Shown: positions 53,974-63,111, counted from the stretch's first letter. The stretch is DNA of 64,000 bases from Gymnodinialimonas sp. 202GB13-11 (GCF_040932485.1 NZ_JBFRBH010000001.1:3212212-3276211); one strand, 5' to 3'. Program-made: numbers and translations. Notes: a model not told the origin generated them from the letters alone.

Positions 53974-54652
53974 GGACAATGCCCTCCGGCGAAATCTTGG
54001 TGCCATGGCAGATAACTTCGACGCCAGCGTCCCGCGCAGCGTCGAAGGCTTTCGCGTAGTGGGGGTCAAGATCCGGGGCGAGGCGGAAGCGGGTGCAATC
54101 GGTGCGTTGCACGACATAAAGCATCACCGCGCGGCCGCCTTGTTGGGCGATGGTTGTGAGTTCGCGCAAATGCTTGGCGCCGCGTTCAGTCACGCAATCG
54201 GGGAATTCGGCCCAATCGCTGTCACGGCGGAGGTGGCAGTTCTTCACTTCGACATAGGCATCGGGGCGACCCGGTTCGCTGAGAAGGAAGTCGATGCGGC
54301 TGTTCTCGGCTCCATAGCGTTGCACGGGTTTAGTCTCTGAATAGCCGGCTAGGGCCGGTATCTGCCCTTCCGCCAGCGCATCTTTTACCAACCGGTTAGG
54401 TAGGCCCGCATCGATCCCGGCGAAATGCCCGTCCGGCAATTCCACCAACCGCCAGCCGTATTTCAACTTCTTTTTCGGGTCGTCATTGGACAGCAGCCAG
54501 ATGCGCGCACCGTCATCCTTGAGACCCATCATCGAGCCGGGATTGGGGCAATGGGCTGTTACCTCGCTCCCGTCCTCCAGCACACAATCGGCAAGGAAGC
54601 GTTTGTAACGGCGGATCAGGCGGGCGGGGACAAGTGGGGTTGGAAAGATCAT
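53927..54652 (-). CDS. sfsA: Sugar fermentation stimulation protein homologue
   Basis: 241 residues; OB-like N-terminal part (LIRRYKRFLADCVLEDGSEVTAHCPNPGSM) and a nuclease-like fold (RIDFLLSEPGRPDAYVEVKNCHLR with the Asp/Glu/Lys triad). E. coli SfsA binds DNA and affects maltose metabolism; the true role may be nuclease-like. Start at 54652 (MIFPTPLVPARLIRRYKRF); the longer frame to 54688 runs under the divergent gene. Confidence 0.93.
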   Translation of the reverse strand: MIFPTPLVPARLIRRYKRFLADCVLEDGSEVTAHCPNPGSMMGLKDDGARIWLLSNDDPKKKLKYGWRLVELPDGHFAGIDAGLPNRLVKDALAEGQIPALAGYSETKPVQRYGAENSRIDFLLSEPGRPDAYVEVKNCHLRRDSDWAEFPDCVTERGAKHLRELTTIAQQGGRAVMLYVVQRTDCTRFRLAPDLDPHYAKAFDAARDAGVEVICHGTKISPEGIVLSGPLPVDPSPQARD

Positions 54653-54699
54653 GGGGCGCGACCTATACCGTGCGAGGCTGATGTCCAAGGAGGCCGCGC

Positions 54700-55431
54700 A
54701 TGTCCAACCCTACCGCCGCGATGCTCGTGATCGGGGATGAAATCCTGTCGGGGCGCACGCGCGACAGCAACATGAACCATCTGGCCAAGGCGCTGACCGA
54801 GCATGGCATCGCCTTGCAAGAGGCGCGGATGATCAGCGACGATCACGCCACCATCGTGCGACAGGTGCGCGAGATGGCCGGGGCTTACGACCAAGTCTTC
54901 ACCTCGGGCGGGATCGGGCCGACCCACGATGACATCACCGCCGAGGCCGTGGCCGACGCGATGGGCGCGGCCTGCGGTGTGCGCGAGGATGCGCGCGCGA
55001 TCCTCCAGGCGCATTACGACCGGTCCGGGCAAGAGCTGAACGAAGCTCGCTTGCGCATGGCGCGCATTCCCGATGGGGCGGCCTTGATCGACAATCCGGT
55101 AAGCGCCGCGCCCGGTTTCACCCTTGGCAATGTCCACGTGATGGCAGGTGTGCCGAAGATTTTCGAGGCGATGCTCGCCGGGTTGCTGCCGACGCTGACC
55201 GGGGGTGCGCCAGTGATTTCGGACAGCCTGCGTGTGGAACGGGGTGAGGGCGATATTGCAGCGCCTCTAGGCGATCTGGCGGAAGCGCATCCCGAAGTTT
55301 CCATCGGCTCTTATCCGTTCCAAAGCAGCAACGGGAAATATGGCTCGAACGTTGTGGTGCGCAGCCAGGATGGCGCGGCGGTAGAAGTCGTCATGGAAAA
55401 GCTGCGCGGCCTGTTCCCGGAAGCGGCATGA
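54700..55431 (+). CDS. CinA-like/molybdopterin-binding domain protein
   Basis: 243 residues equivalent to the N-terminal (MogA/MoaB-like) domain of CinA without the nicotinamide amidase domain: AAMLVIGDEILSGRTRDSNMNHLAKALTEHGI, FTSGGIGPTHDDITAEAVADAMG and MAGVPKIFEAML. Such stand-alone proteins hydrolyse ADP-ribose or FAD-like pyrophosphates in some species. First gene of a three-gene coupled set; stop overlaps the GNAT gene (ATGA). Confidence 0.88.
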   Translation: MSNPTAAMLVIGDEILSGRTRDSNMNHLAKALTEHGIALQEARMISDDHATIVRQVREMAGAYDQVFTSGGIGPTHDDITAEAVADAMGAACGVREDARAILQAHYDRSGQELNEARLRMARIPDGAALIDNPVSAAPGFTLGNVHVMAGVPKIFEAMLAGLLPTLTGGAPVISDSLRVERGEGDIAAPLGDLAEAHPEVSIGSYPFQSSNGKYGSNVVVRSQDGAAVEVVMEKLRGLFPEAA

Positions 55432-56165
55432 CCGGCGCGGATATCTTTCCAACGGTGGCAGCATCCTGGCCGCCAAGCGCAACCCAATCCGTTGGCCCGT
55501 TTGTCGTTCCTGAACCGGATGCGGGCGGCAATCGCGTCAGCGCGGCCCGGCTAAACGAGCCAACTGCGAGGAACGCAAGCGAGGAGGGGTTGGAGGCGGC
55601 GGAAACTGCGATGAATGCGCAAGCGCGCGCGCCACTGTTTCAAGTGCTCGACCATCAGGACGGTCTGTCCAACGCCCTCGATCAGCGCGGCTACATCGCG
55701 CGGGATCATACGGACATTCTTGTGATCCGTTCCGCCGATCTGGCCGCTCCGCCCCCGCCCGTGACTGCCTTCACCATCTGGCCCCCGCTGGCCATCCAGA
55801 CCGAGATCTGGGAGGCCGGTGGCATCGATGCGGCGCGCCGTGCGGTTATGGACCGGGCGGATTTCCCCAAGACCTCGCTGTTCGGGCGCATTAATGACAA
55901 ACCCGCAGGTGCAGCGTTTGTGGGCGTGAATGGTTCGGTGGCGATGCTTCACGCGTTGGAGATCACCCCAAGCGCGCGGAGGGCCGGATTGGCCAGCACG
56001 ATGATGCGCGCTGCGGCAGATTGGGCACAAAAAGAGGGTGCAGAGTGGTTTTCTGTGCTAGTGACGCAGCAAAACAGTGGGGCGCAAAGGCTTTATGCTT
56101 CCTTGGGCCTGAGAGCTGTGGGAACATATTGTTACCGAGAAAAGACAGGCGGACCGACCCAGTGA
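55428..56165 (+). CDS. GNAT-family N-acetyltransferase with N-terminal extension
   Basis: 245 residues. About 95 N-terminal residues have low-complexity features before the acetyltransferase region: ALEITPSARRAGLASTMMRAAADWAQKEGAEWFSVLVTQQNSGAQRLYASLGLRAVGTYCYREK, with motif A RxxGLA. Coupled to the CinA-like gene upstream (ATGA) and to the OmpA gene downstream (GTGA). Substrate unknown. If the start were further downstream (Met62), the coupling would be lost, so the long form is favoured. Confidence 0.78.
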   Translation: MTGADIFPTVAASWPPSATQSVGPFVVPEPDAGGNRVSAARLNEPTARNASEEGLEAAETAMNAQARAPLFQVLDHQDGLSNALDQRGYIARDHTDILVIRSADLAAPPPPVTAFTIWPPLAIQTEIWEAGGIDAARRAVMDRADFPKTSLFGRINDKPAGAAFVGVNGSVAMLHALEITPSARRAGLASTMMRAAADWAQKEGAEWFSVLVTQQNSGAQRLYASLGLRAVGTYCYREKTGGPTQ

Positions 56166-57142
56166 GATTGCAAGGCGTGCGCAAGTTTGGCGGCCTGGCA
56201 GCGCTATGCTTAGCCGGATTGTGTGCGCCCACTGGTGTTGCCGCGCTGGACCTTGCCTTTCCAGGCGAGGCGGAGCTGGTGCTGAGCACGGGCCCCACGC
56301 AAGGCCAGCACCCGATTGCGACCGGTCCTTTCCGCAACGGTCAGGTTCCTTTGGCGCTGACCGATGGGATGGTGCAGACGCTGACTTGGCAGGTCGAAGG
56401 TGAGGGTGTTTCTACCGCTTCGATCCTACGCGCTGTGAACGAACAGCTTGAGGCGCAGGACTATGAGGTGACGTTCACCTGCTTTGCGGCAGCATGCGGC
56501 GGCTTTGATTTCCGCCATGCGGTCCCGGTTGGGCAAGCGCCTGAAATGCATGTCGATCTGGGCAACTACCAGTACCTGACCGCCTCAACCGAGCGCGAGG
56601 CCGGGGCAGAGCAGGTCGCACTGATGATCAGCCAGGGCGGCGCGACCAGTTTCGTGCATATGGCACGTGTCATGCCTGCCGAGGCGGTCGAGACGAACCC
56701 CGTCGTTCTCTCCAGCAGGTCGCCGGACGCGGCAGAAGGCGCCTTGGCCCCACAAATGGACCCAGGCGATCTCGTGGGCATGCTGACCAGCATCGGATCT
56801 GCGCCGTTGGATGATTTGCGCTTTGCAACGGGCGCGTCGCAGCTATCGGGTGAGATGTACCCTTCGCTCGTGGCCCTGGCCGCTTTCCTAGAGGCCAATC
56901 CGGCGCGGCGTGTGGTTCTGGTTGGGCATACCGATGCGAGCGGGTCGCTTTCCGGCAATATCTCACTTTCGCAAGCGCGGGCCGATGCAGTTCGGCGTTT
57001 CCTCGTCAACCAGTTGGACGTGAACCCTGGCCAAATTGAAGCGGAAGGGATCGGCTATCTGTCGCCCCGCGCCTCGAACACGACATCCGAGGGGCGCGAA
57101 GCCAATCGCCGTGTTGAGGTTGTATTGGCCGACGCCGGTTAA
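56162..57142 (+). CDS. OmpA-domain secreted protein
   Basis: 326 residues from a GTG overlapping the GNAT stop; signal peptide (KFGGLAALCLAGLCAPTGVAA). The middle part is unclassified; the C-terminal OmpA/MotB domain (about 215-326) has FATGASQLSGEMYPSLVALAAFLEANPARRVVLVGHTDASGSLSGNISLSQARADAVRRFL and ends NRRVEVVLADAG. It would anchor to peptidoglycan. Its TAA stop shares TTAA with the convergent NIF3-like gene. Confidence 0.85.
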   Translation: MRLQGVRKFGGLAALCLAGLCAPTGVAALDLAFPGEAELVLSTGPTQGQHPIATGPFRNGQVPLALTDGMVQTLTWQVEGEGVSTASILRAVNEQLEAQDYEVTFTCFAAACGGFDFRHAVPVGQAPEMHVDLGNYQYLTASTEREAGAEQVALMISQGGATSFVHMARVMPAEAVETNPVVLSSRSPDAAEGALAPQMDPGDLVGMLTSIGSAPLDDLRFATGASQLSGEMYPSLVALAAFLEANPARRVVLVGHTDASGSLSGNISLSQARADAVRRFLVNQLDVNPGQIEAEGIGYLSPRASNTTSEGREANRRVEVVLADAG

Positions 57143-57597
57143 TCCAGCCGATCCGGCAAACCTTTCCCATTATTCCACCACCGACGCGGATTATCGCTGT
57201 TGGGATCGTAAGCCGCGCGGCTGGCCCAGTCCTCGCGCACGAAAATCACCGGCTCTTCGTAATGATGCACGGCGTTGATTGCGTCCATGACCGCACTCAG
57301 CGCCTTGATGTCACGTTCAATGGAAATCTTTAGTTCGACCATCGGATAGGTTTCAGTACTGCCAACCTTGAAGCCATCGACATGGGTCGTGGTGGTTGAT
57401 CCGGGTTCCGGCTGGGCGGTTTCGCGCCCGACGGCCGAGATGCTGGCATTGCGCTGATAGCGGCCAAAACTGAGTGGGTGAACCTGCATCACTGCATCAA
57501 GGATGCGATCGGTGTCTTCCGGAAGTGTCTGAATTTCCAAGGTATAGACAGGCTCTAACGTGCCAGATTGGGCCTTATACTGATCGAGTTCGCTCAT
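57139..57597 (-). CDS. Stand-alone NIF3/CutA PII-like domain protein
   Basis: 152 residues, strong GGAGG before the ATG at 57597. VYTLEIQTLPEDTDRILDAVMQVHPLSFGRYQRNASISAVGRE...VELKISIERDIKALSAVMDAINAVHHYEEPVIFV mirrors the PII/CutA-like insert of NIF3 proteins (aHPYEEP). The NIF3 metal-binding halves are absent. Then an Asn/Trp-rich tail (DNPRRWWNN). Function unknown; CutA-like trimerisation is possible. Confidence 0.65.
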   Translation of the reverse strand: MSELDQYKAQSGTLEPVYTLEIQTLPEDTDRILDAVMQVHPLSFGRYQRNASISAVGRETAQPEPGSTTTTHVDGFKVGSTETYPMVELKISIERDIKALSAVMDAINAVHHYEEPVIFVREDWASRAAYDPNSDNPRRWWNNGKGLPDRLD

Positions 57598-57650
57598 GGT
57601 GGCCTCCGCGTTTGTTGTCATTATGTTCTCAAAACCATGTGGGGCCAAAC

Positions 57651-57688
57651 AAAAAAAGCCCGGGTGATGCGAGGCATCGACCCGGGTC
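57651..57688 (-). terminator. Rho-independent terminator of the LysR gene
   Basis: On the minus strand ACCCGGG... pairs CCCGGGT with ACCCGGG and GATGC with GCATC around a GAG loop with one bulged base, followed by a T7 run (A7 at 57651-57657 on the plus strand). Confidence 0.88.
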
Positions 57689-57749
57689 AAGGTAGGCACG
57701 CATCGTCGGCAGGGACGATACGAGGCACGGCAAGGGAAAAACGGTCAGA

Positions 57750-58655
57750 TCACCAGTCGGTCGGGCCTTTGTCGCGGAAGCTTTCGACAAGATAGTCGAT
57801 GAAGGCACGGACCTTGGGCTGGATATAGCGACCCGGCGGGTAGACGGCATAGACGCCCTGGATATCGACCGGGAGGTCGGGCATGGCATCTTCAAGAAGG
57901 CCGTCGCGCATCGGGTCGGCGTAGAGGAACGAGGGCAGATAAGCGATGCCAAGGCCACCTATGGCGGCGTTCAGCAGGCTTTGCCCATCGTTGACCGTCA
58001 GCCACCCGGCGGTGCGCACCTGGCGCAACTCACCCGAGGGGGCGGTCAGCTTCCACACATTGCCCGAGGACGAGTTCGAGTAGTGCAGAAGCTTGTGTTC
58101 GTTCAGATCATCAATCCGCTCTGGCCGACCATATTCTTTGAAGTAGCCGGGGGCGGCGATCATGCGGCGCTGGGTTTCACAAATCTTGCGCGCCATAAGA
58201 GAGCTGTCTTCCAGCTCACCCACGCGGATGGCCATATCGAAGCCTTCCGAGATCAGCTCAACATAGCGGTTGTTCAAGACCATGTTGACGGTGATGTCGG
58301 GATAATTGTGCAGGAACTCCCCCAGAATAGGCGAGACGTGGTTCACGCCGAAATCCGTGGCGATCGACACACGCAATGTGCCGGACGGCGCGGATTGCAT
58401 GGCAGTGACGAGAGCATCGGCCTCACCCGCATCATTCAGCACGCGGCGGGCGCGGTCGTAATAGGCCAGACCAATCTCGGTCGGAGACACGCGGCGGGTC
58501 GTGCGATTGAGAAGACGCGCACCAAGCCGGGCCTCCAGTGAGGAGACATGTTTCGAGACAGCGGATTTCGAAATCCCCATCTTCTTGGCTGCATCCGTGA
58601 AGCCGCCTTGGTCTACTACCGTGGCGAAGGCTTCCATTTCCGTTAAACGATCCAT
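57750..58655 (-). CDS. LysR-family transcriptional regulator
   Basis: 301 residues: HTH MDRLTEMEAFATVVDQGGFTDAAKKMGISKSAVSKHVSSLEARLGARLLNRTTRRVSPTE and a periplasmic-binding-like effector domain (LRVSIATDFGVNHVSPILGEFLHNYPDITVNM). Start at 58655; residues from 58787 onward are spurious. Divergent from the class II aldolase with a 192-base gap, so it probably controls that gene; a TCCGCGGA dyad at about 58746 is the best visible candidate site. Ends in a strong terminator. Confidence 0.9.
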   Translation of the reverse strand: MDRLTEMEAFATVVDQGGFTDAAKKMGISKSAVSKHVSSLEARLGARLLNRTTRRVSPTEIGLAYYDRARRVLNDAGEADALVTAMQSAPSGTLRVSIATDFGVNHVSPILGEFLHNYPDITVNMVLNNRYVELISEGFDMAIRVGELEDSSLMARKICETQRRMIAAPGYFKEYGRPERIDDLNEHKLLHYSNSSSGNVWKLTAPSGELRQVRTAGWLTVNDGQSLLNAAIGGLGIAYLPSFLYADPMRDGLLEDAMPDLPVDIQGVYAVYPPGRYIQPKVRAFIDYLVESFRDKGPTDW

Positions 58656-58847
58656 ACCGGGCCTACTGTTGACTGCTCGTAGGATCGTTGATGGCCGTGA
58701 ATTGGGGCGCAAATGGGATGCGGGTAAGACCAAAGCGGGATTATTCCGCGGATCGTTGAAGGCATCGCAACAGCGGTTGCGCGCCAATTGACGATTGCAA
58801 GGGCGGCGAGAAGGTCGTTAGCGTCCGCGCAACAATCGCAGGAAACA

Positions 58848-59588
58848 ATGGGGATGAGGGACATGGATCATGCAGAGGCCCGGGCCGAGATGGCCGCCGC
58901 CTTTCGCTGGACCGCGCGCGAAGACATGCATGAAGGCGTGGCCAACCATTTCTCGTTCGCCGTCAATGATGCGGGCACCGAATTTCTGATCAATCCAAAG
59001 AAGCATTTCAGCGCGATCAAGGCGTCTGACCTTTGGGTGGTAGATGCGGATGATCCTGAAAGTGCGAAGGGCGACGACGCGCCGGATCAAACAGCGTGGG
59101 GACTGCATGGTTCGCTGCACCGCCACGTTCCCCATGCACGCTGCGCGATGCACGTGCATTCGACCTACGCGACTGTGCTGGCTTCCTTGGCCGACTCGCG
59201 CCTTCCGGCGATCGACCAGAACTCCGCCATGTTTCACAACCGGCAGGTAGTGGATGAGGGCTATGGCGGGCTGGCGCTTGAGGATGAAGGCACGCGCTGC
59301 GCGCAGATGTTCCAGGATCCAAGCGTGCGCACGATGATCATGGGCAATCACGGCGTGCTGTTCATTGGAGAGACTGTCGCCGAGACCTTCATGCGGATGT
59401 ATTACTTCGAGCGTGCCGCGCGGAACTACATTCTGGCGCTTCAGACGGGCCGCGAGTTGCGGGTTTTGTCCGAGGAGGTCGCCGAACGCACCGCGCAACA
59501 GCTTGATGAAGATCACGGCGCGGACGTTGATCTGCTGCGGGGAATCCGAGTGGTGCTGGATCGAGACGAGCCGGATTACGTCACCTAA
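58848..59588 (+). CDS. Class II aldolase/adducin family protein
   Basis: 246 residues. Zinc site in HGSLHRHVPHARCAMHVHSTYATVLASL (HxH) and GNHGVLFIGETVAETFMRMYYFERAARN (third His) and Glu73-type residue replaced by Asn/Lys in INPKKHFS, so acting as a lyase/epimerase or as a decarboxylating/dehydratase-like member is uncertain. The ATG at 58848 has AGGA five bases upstream; ATG 58854 and 58863 are alternatives. The LysR gene is divergent. Confidence 0.85.
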   Translation: MGMRDMDHAEARAEMAAAFRWTAREDMHEGVANHFSFAVNDAGTEFLINPKKHFSAIKASDLWVVDADDPESAKGDDAPDQTAWGLHGSLHRHVPHARCAMHVHSTYATVLASLADSRLPAIDQNSAMFHNRQVVDEGYGGLALEDEGTRCAQMFQDPSVRTMIMGNHGVLFIGETVAETFMRMYYFERAARNYILALQTGRELRVLSEEVAERTAQQLDEDHGADVDLLRGIRVVLDRDEPDYVT

Positions 59589-59628
59589 CTGAACGGAACC
59601 CAACCAGCAGTTCTGGCGTTTCGCCGTC

Positions 59629-60600
59629 ATGATACCTGACGGCCTTATCTATTATCCTGACGACCGACCGGGCATTACGCGCCGACGCTGTGGGCGAGGG
59701 TTCAGCTACCGTGGACCCGATGGCACCACGATCGAAAACGGCAAGGCCCGCAAACGGATCGAAGCGCTGGCCGTGCCGCCGGCCTACAAACATGTCTGGA
59801 TCAGTCCACGGTTGAACGGGCATCTGCAAGCGACCGGCTATGACGATGCCCGCCGAAAGCAATATCGCTATCATCCCGATTGGACGTCGTTCCGCGCCCA
59901 GCGAAAGTTTGAGGATATGCCCCGGTTTGGCTTGGCCCTGCCGCGCCTGCGCGACGCCATCCGAACGGGGCTTGAGGCAGAGCCGGGAAGCCGGGAATTT
60001 GCGCTGGCGGCGGTTCTTGCGCTGATCGACAGACTCTCGTTGCGTCCCGGACACCCCGACTACGTGGAAGCGAATGGGAGCTACGGCGCCACCACGCTGC
60101 AATCGCGCCACCTGACGACGAATGACGCGGGCACCCAACTGCAATTTCCGGCGAAGGGGGGAAAGAAAGTTCGCGAAACGCTGCGCGACCGAAAGCTGGC
60201 CCGCGCGCTGCATAAGCTGGACGATCTGCCTGGCGCACCCATCGCGACCTGGCTGGACGATGGTGAAACGCGCGCAATCTCACCGGATATGCTCGGGGCT
60301 TTCATCGCCGAGGTGACGGGAGAAGAGGGGCTGACGCCCAAGACCTTCCGCACATGGAACGGCTCGGTCGCGGCGTTGGAAGTCGCATTGTCTGAGCGCG
60401 ACCTGACAATCGCCGCGATGTCAGAGGCTGCGGCTAAGCGATTGAACAACACGCCGACAATGGCGCGGAACAGCTATATCCACCCGGAGGTGATTGGTTT
60501 GTCCGATGTTGACGCAAAACAAAGGCAGGCGTTGGCCGATGCCACAACCCCGACACGCCTGCGCAAGGCGGAACGCGCATTGTTGAAGCTGATCGATTAG
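59629..60600 (+). CDS. DNA topoisomerase IB (poxvirus-type)
   Basis: 323 residues. N-terminal domain YRGPDGTTIENGKARKRIEALAVPPAYKHVWISPRLNGHLQATGYDDARRKQYRYHPDW and catalytic domain with Arg in YRYHPDW region, TFRTW (Arg241), and the active-site tyrosine in ARNSYIHPEVIG (Tyr283). Nicks one strand by 3'-phosphotyrosine to relax supercoils. Bacterial TopIB is accessory. Its TAG shares TTAG with the convergent speB stop. Confidence 0.9.
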   Translation: MIPDGLIYYPDDRPGITRRRCGRGFSYRGPDGTTIENGKARKRIEALAVPPAYKHVWISPRLNGHLQATGYDDARRKQYRYHPDWTSFRAQRKFEDMPRFGLALPRLRDAIRTGLEAEPGSREFALAAVLALIDRLSLRPGHPDYVEANGSYGATTLQSRHLTTNDAGTQLQFPAKGGKKVRETLRDRKLARALHKLDDLPGAPIATWLDDGETRAISPDMLGAFIAEVTGEEGLTPKTFRTWNGSVAALEVALSERDLTIAAMSEAAAKRLNNTPTMARNSYIHPEVIGLSDVDAKQRQALADATTPTRLRKAERALLKLID

Positions 60601-61547
60601 CCTTTGGCGTGAAGGATCCGTCCGATGAGGTTCAACAAAAGCTGTGCGGCAAGGATGGCAGTGGTTCCGTCGCGGTCATAATCCGGCGCAACCTCCACCA
60701 GATCGACGCCGACGATACGGTTGCGTTTGGCGAGAATCGCCAAGAATTCCAACACCTCATAGTAGAGAAACCCACCATGGGACGGCGTGCCGGTTCCCGG
60801 CGCGATTGAGGGATCGAAGCCGTCAATGTCGATAGTGATATAGAGGTCTACACCTTCGGGCACGCGTGCCGCGGCTGCCTCGGCCCCCATAGCGCGGACC
60901 TGGCGAACCGATTGGATGTCTGATCCGAAGCTTCGGGCATCCTCATACCCTTCCTTTGCGGTCGAGCTGACGTTCCGAATGCCGAATTGCGATAGGCCAG
61001 TCACATGATCCTGCTCCGCCGCTCGGCGCATCGGGTTGCCGTGGCCGTGGCGAACCCCGTGGCGCTCGTCGACGAAATCGAGATGGGCGTCGATCTGGAC
61101 CACATGTATTGGCCCATGGTCCGCAAAGGCGCGGATGCAGGGGATATTGATCGAGTGGTCACCGCCGAGCGTGACAGGCAGCGCACCTGCGGCGAGGGCG
61201 GCGCGAACGCCTTTCTCGATATTGGCGTGTGAGGCTTCAGTATCCGTATGGATGATGTCGGCATCGCCCATATCCACGATCTTCGTGCCAGGCCCAAGAT
61301 AGGTGACGTCATCTTCGTGATCGTAGGCGCCGGCATGGCCGAAAGCGAAGAGCGTGGAGGCCTCCCGTATGCCGCGCGGGCCGAACCGCGCACCCGCCCG
61401 CCATTGGGTGCCGAAATCAAACGGCGCACCGAGGACGGCGACATCGGCGTCGATCTTGGACCAATCGGGTTGGTATTCGTATTTGCCGAACGTGGCGATG
61501 CCCACGAAGGGCAGGTTCAGGCGGCCGGATTCGTAACCATGTGACAT
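60597..61547 (-). CDS. speB: Agmatinase/ureohydrolase
   Basis: 316 residues; agmatine to putrescine plus urea (arginase-like guanidino hydrolase). Manganese motifs GGDHSI, DAHLDF with HLD, and DIDGFDPSIAPGTGTPSHGG. Start at 61547 (MSHGYESGRLNLPFVG); upstream extension is spurious. Guanidinobutyrase or guanidinopropionase activity cannot be excluded by motif. Divergent from mtgA. Confidence 0.9.
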   Translation of the reverse strand: MSHGYESGRLNLPFVGIATFGKYEYQPDWSKIDADVAVLGAPFDFGTQWRAGARFGPRGIREASTLFAFGHAGAYDHEDDVTYLGPGTKIVDMGDADIIHTDTEASHANIEKGVRAALAAGALPVTLGGDHSINIPCIRAFADHGPIHVVQIDAHLDFVDERHGVRHGHGNPMRRAAEQDHVTGLSQFGIRNVSSTAKEGYEDARSFGSDIQSVRQVRAMGAEAAAARVPEGVDLYITIDIDGFDPSIAPGTGTPSHGGFLYYEVLEFLAILAKRNRIVGVDLVEVAPDYDRDGTTAILAAQLLLNLIGRILHAKG

Positions 61548-61610
61548 GGGCGCAAGGTGCGGCGGATGGGTCGCGCCTTCAAGCGGATGTTTCGGCTGGG
61601 GCTGGTATGG

Positions 61611-61655
61611 GAGCCTCCGGCGCGCATATTTATCGGAACAAAGATGAGCAGGGAG
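61611..61655. repeat. Possible Rhodobacterales intergenic motif copy
   Basis: GCCTCCGGCGCGCATATTTATCGGAACAAAGATGAG-like stretch in the speB/mtgA gap. A second, weaker relative (CCCCCAAGATATTTCGGGCACATGGAAGG) lies at 37311-37340. They share ATATTT then CGG-ACA then ATG. I recall similar intergenic pieces in Rhodobacterales genomes, unchecked. Confidence 0.3.
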
Positions 61656-61665
61656 CGTAGGCCGG

Positions 61666-62394
61666 TTGGCGAAGCGCACACGGAAAACGAAGAAGACGAA
61701 GACCGAGTCGCGCGCGCGGCGCTGGGCGCGTTGGTTTCGCCGCTGGTTGTGGCGTGGTGTCTTCGGCGCGGCGGCCCTGATGCTGGTGTGGATCGTGCTT
61801 TATGCCTTCGTGCCCGTGCCGACCACCATCTACATGCTACAGGAACGCGCGCGGTTGGGCGGAGTGTTGGAGCAGGATTGGGTGCCGATGGAGGAAATCT
61901 CACCACATCTGGCGCGGGCCGCTGTGGCTGCAGAGGACGCGAACTTTTGCCTGCATTGGGGCTTCGACATGTCCGCGATCCGCGACGCGATTGCCGATGG
62001 TGCGTCTCGAGGTGGGTCGACCATTAGCCAGCAGACCGTGAAGAACGCGTTTCTGTGGCATGGGCGTTCGTGGGTGCGGAAAGCGCTGGAGGCTGCGATT
62101 ACCCCTGTGATGGAACTGATTTGGCCCAAGCACCGAGTGTTGGAGGTGTACTTGAACGTCGCGGAATTCGCGCCCGGTGTGTTCGGAGCAGAAGCTGCCG
62201 CGCAGCATCATTTCGGGGTTTCTGCCGCTGATCTGACCGAACGGCAGGCCTCGCTTCTTGCCGCCGTCCTGCCCAACCCGCAGCAACGCAATGCGAGCGC
62301 GCCATCCAGCAGCGTGGACCGTCGCGCGCGATCTATTGCAAACGGGGCGGCGACGATCCGCGCCGATGGGCGGGATGACTGCTTTGCGAATTGA
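61666..62394 (+). CDS. mtgA: Monofunctional peptidoglycan transglycosylase
   Basis: 242 residues: basic N-terminus, one transmembrane helix (about 30-55), and a GT51 domain with catalytic Glu in AAEDANFCLHWGFD and the GGSTISQQTVKNAFLW, RKALEAAITPVMELIWPKHRVLEVYLNVAEFAPGVFGAEAAAQHHFG motifs. Polymerises lipid II. The only possible start giving this frame is TTG (61666), as a stop precedes it and no ATG or GTG lies near; GGGAG is ten bases upstream. Neighbour of fzlA, a division gene. Confidence 0.92.
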   Translation: MAKRTRKTKKTKTESRARRWARWFRRWLWRGVFGAAALMLVWIVLYAFVPVPTTIYMLQERARLGGVLEQDWVPMEEISPHLARAAVAAEDANFCLHWGFDMSAIRDAIADGASRGGSTISQQTVKNAFLWHGRSWVRKALEAAITPVMELIWPKHRVLEVYLNVAEFAPGVFGAEAAAQHHFGVSAADLTERQASLLAAVLPNPQQRNASAPSSSVDRRARSIANGAATIRADGRDDCFAN

Positions 62395-62445
62395 TTTTTC
62401 CGATCCAAGCGGCCAAAGAACACGAACACCAGACCGAGCAGCCCA

Positions 62446-63111
62446 ATGAACCGCCTCTATCATTTCCCGCTTTCTCCGTTTTGCCGGAAGGTCCGCCTTG
62501 TGCTGGCCGAGAAGAGGATTGAGGTGGAACTGGTCGAAGAAAAGTATTGGGAACCCTCCACCGAGTTTTTGCGCCGCAATCCGGCGGGAAAAGTTCCAGT
62601 TCTGAAGATCGACGGCATGATGCTGAGCGATAGTCAGGCGATCTGCGAATATCTTGAGGAAACTGTGCCGGACCCTGCGCTGCTGCCACGAGATGCGGCG
62701 CAGCGGGCAGAAGTGCGAAGGCTTGTGGCGTGGTTCGATGACAAGTTCCACAAAGAGGTGACCGTCAATCTTGTTCATGAACGGGTGCACAAGAAGCTGA
62801 TGCGGTCAGGGTATCCGGATGGGCGTGCAGTGAAAGCGGGCGCGACGAACGTGAAATTCCACATCAAATATATGGATTGGTTGCTGGATCATCGCCGCTG
62901 GCTGGCAGGGGATCAGATGACAATGGCTGATTTCGCCGCCGCCGCGCAGCTTTCATGCCTCGACTATATCTCGGACGTGGATTGGAGCCTGAGCGCGCCG
63001 GTCAAGGATTGGTATGCGAAGGTGAAATCGCGGCCTGCCTTCCGGTCGATCCTTGCGGATCAGATCTTCGGCTTCCCGCAACCGGCGCATTACGCCGACC
63101 TCGACTTTTGA
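62446..63111 (+). CDS. fzlA: FtsZ-binding GST-like protein FzlA
   Basis: 221 residues, GST fold: [36 protein letters not shown] then helices including [26 protein letters not shown]. The SPFCRKVRL start and the C-terminal HYADLDF tail are typical of FzlA, which in Caulobacter curves FtsZ filaments and is essential for constriction; classical GST activity is not expected. Placed between mtgA and queG. Stop overlaps queG as TTGA. Confidence 0.8.
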   Translation: MNRLYHFPLSPFCRKVRLVLAEKRIEVELVEEKYWEPSTEFLRRNPAGKVPVLKIDGMMLSDSQAICEYLEETVPDPALLPRDAAQRAEVRRLVAWFDDKFHKEVTVNLVHERVHKKLMRSGYPDGRAVKAGATNVKFHIKYMDWLLDHRRWLAGDQMTMADFAAAAQLSCLDYISDVDWSLSAPVKDWYAKVKSRPAFRSILADQIFGFPQPAHYADLDF

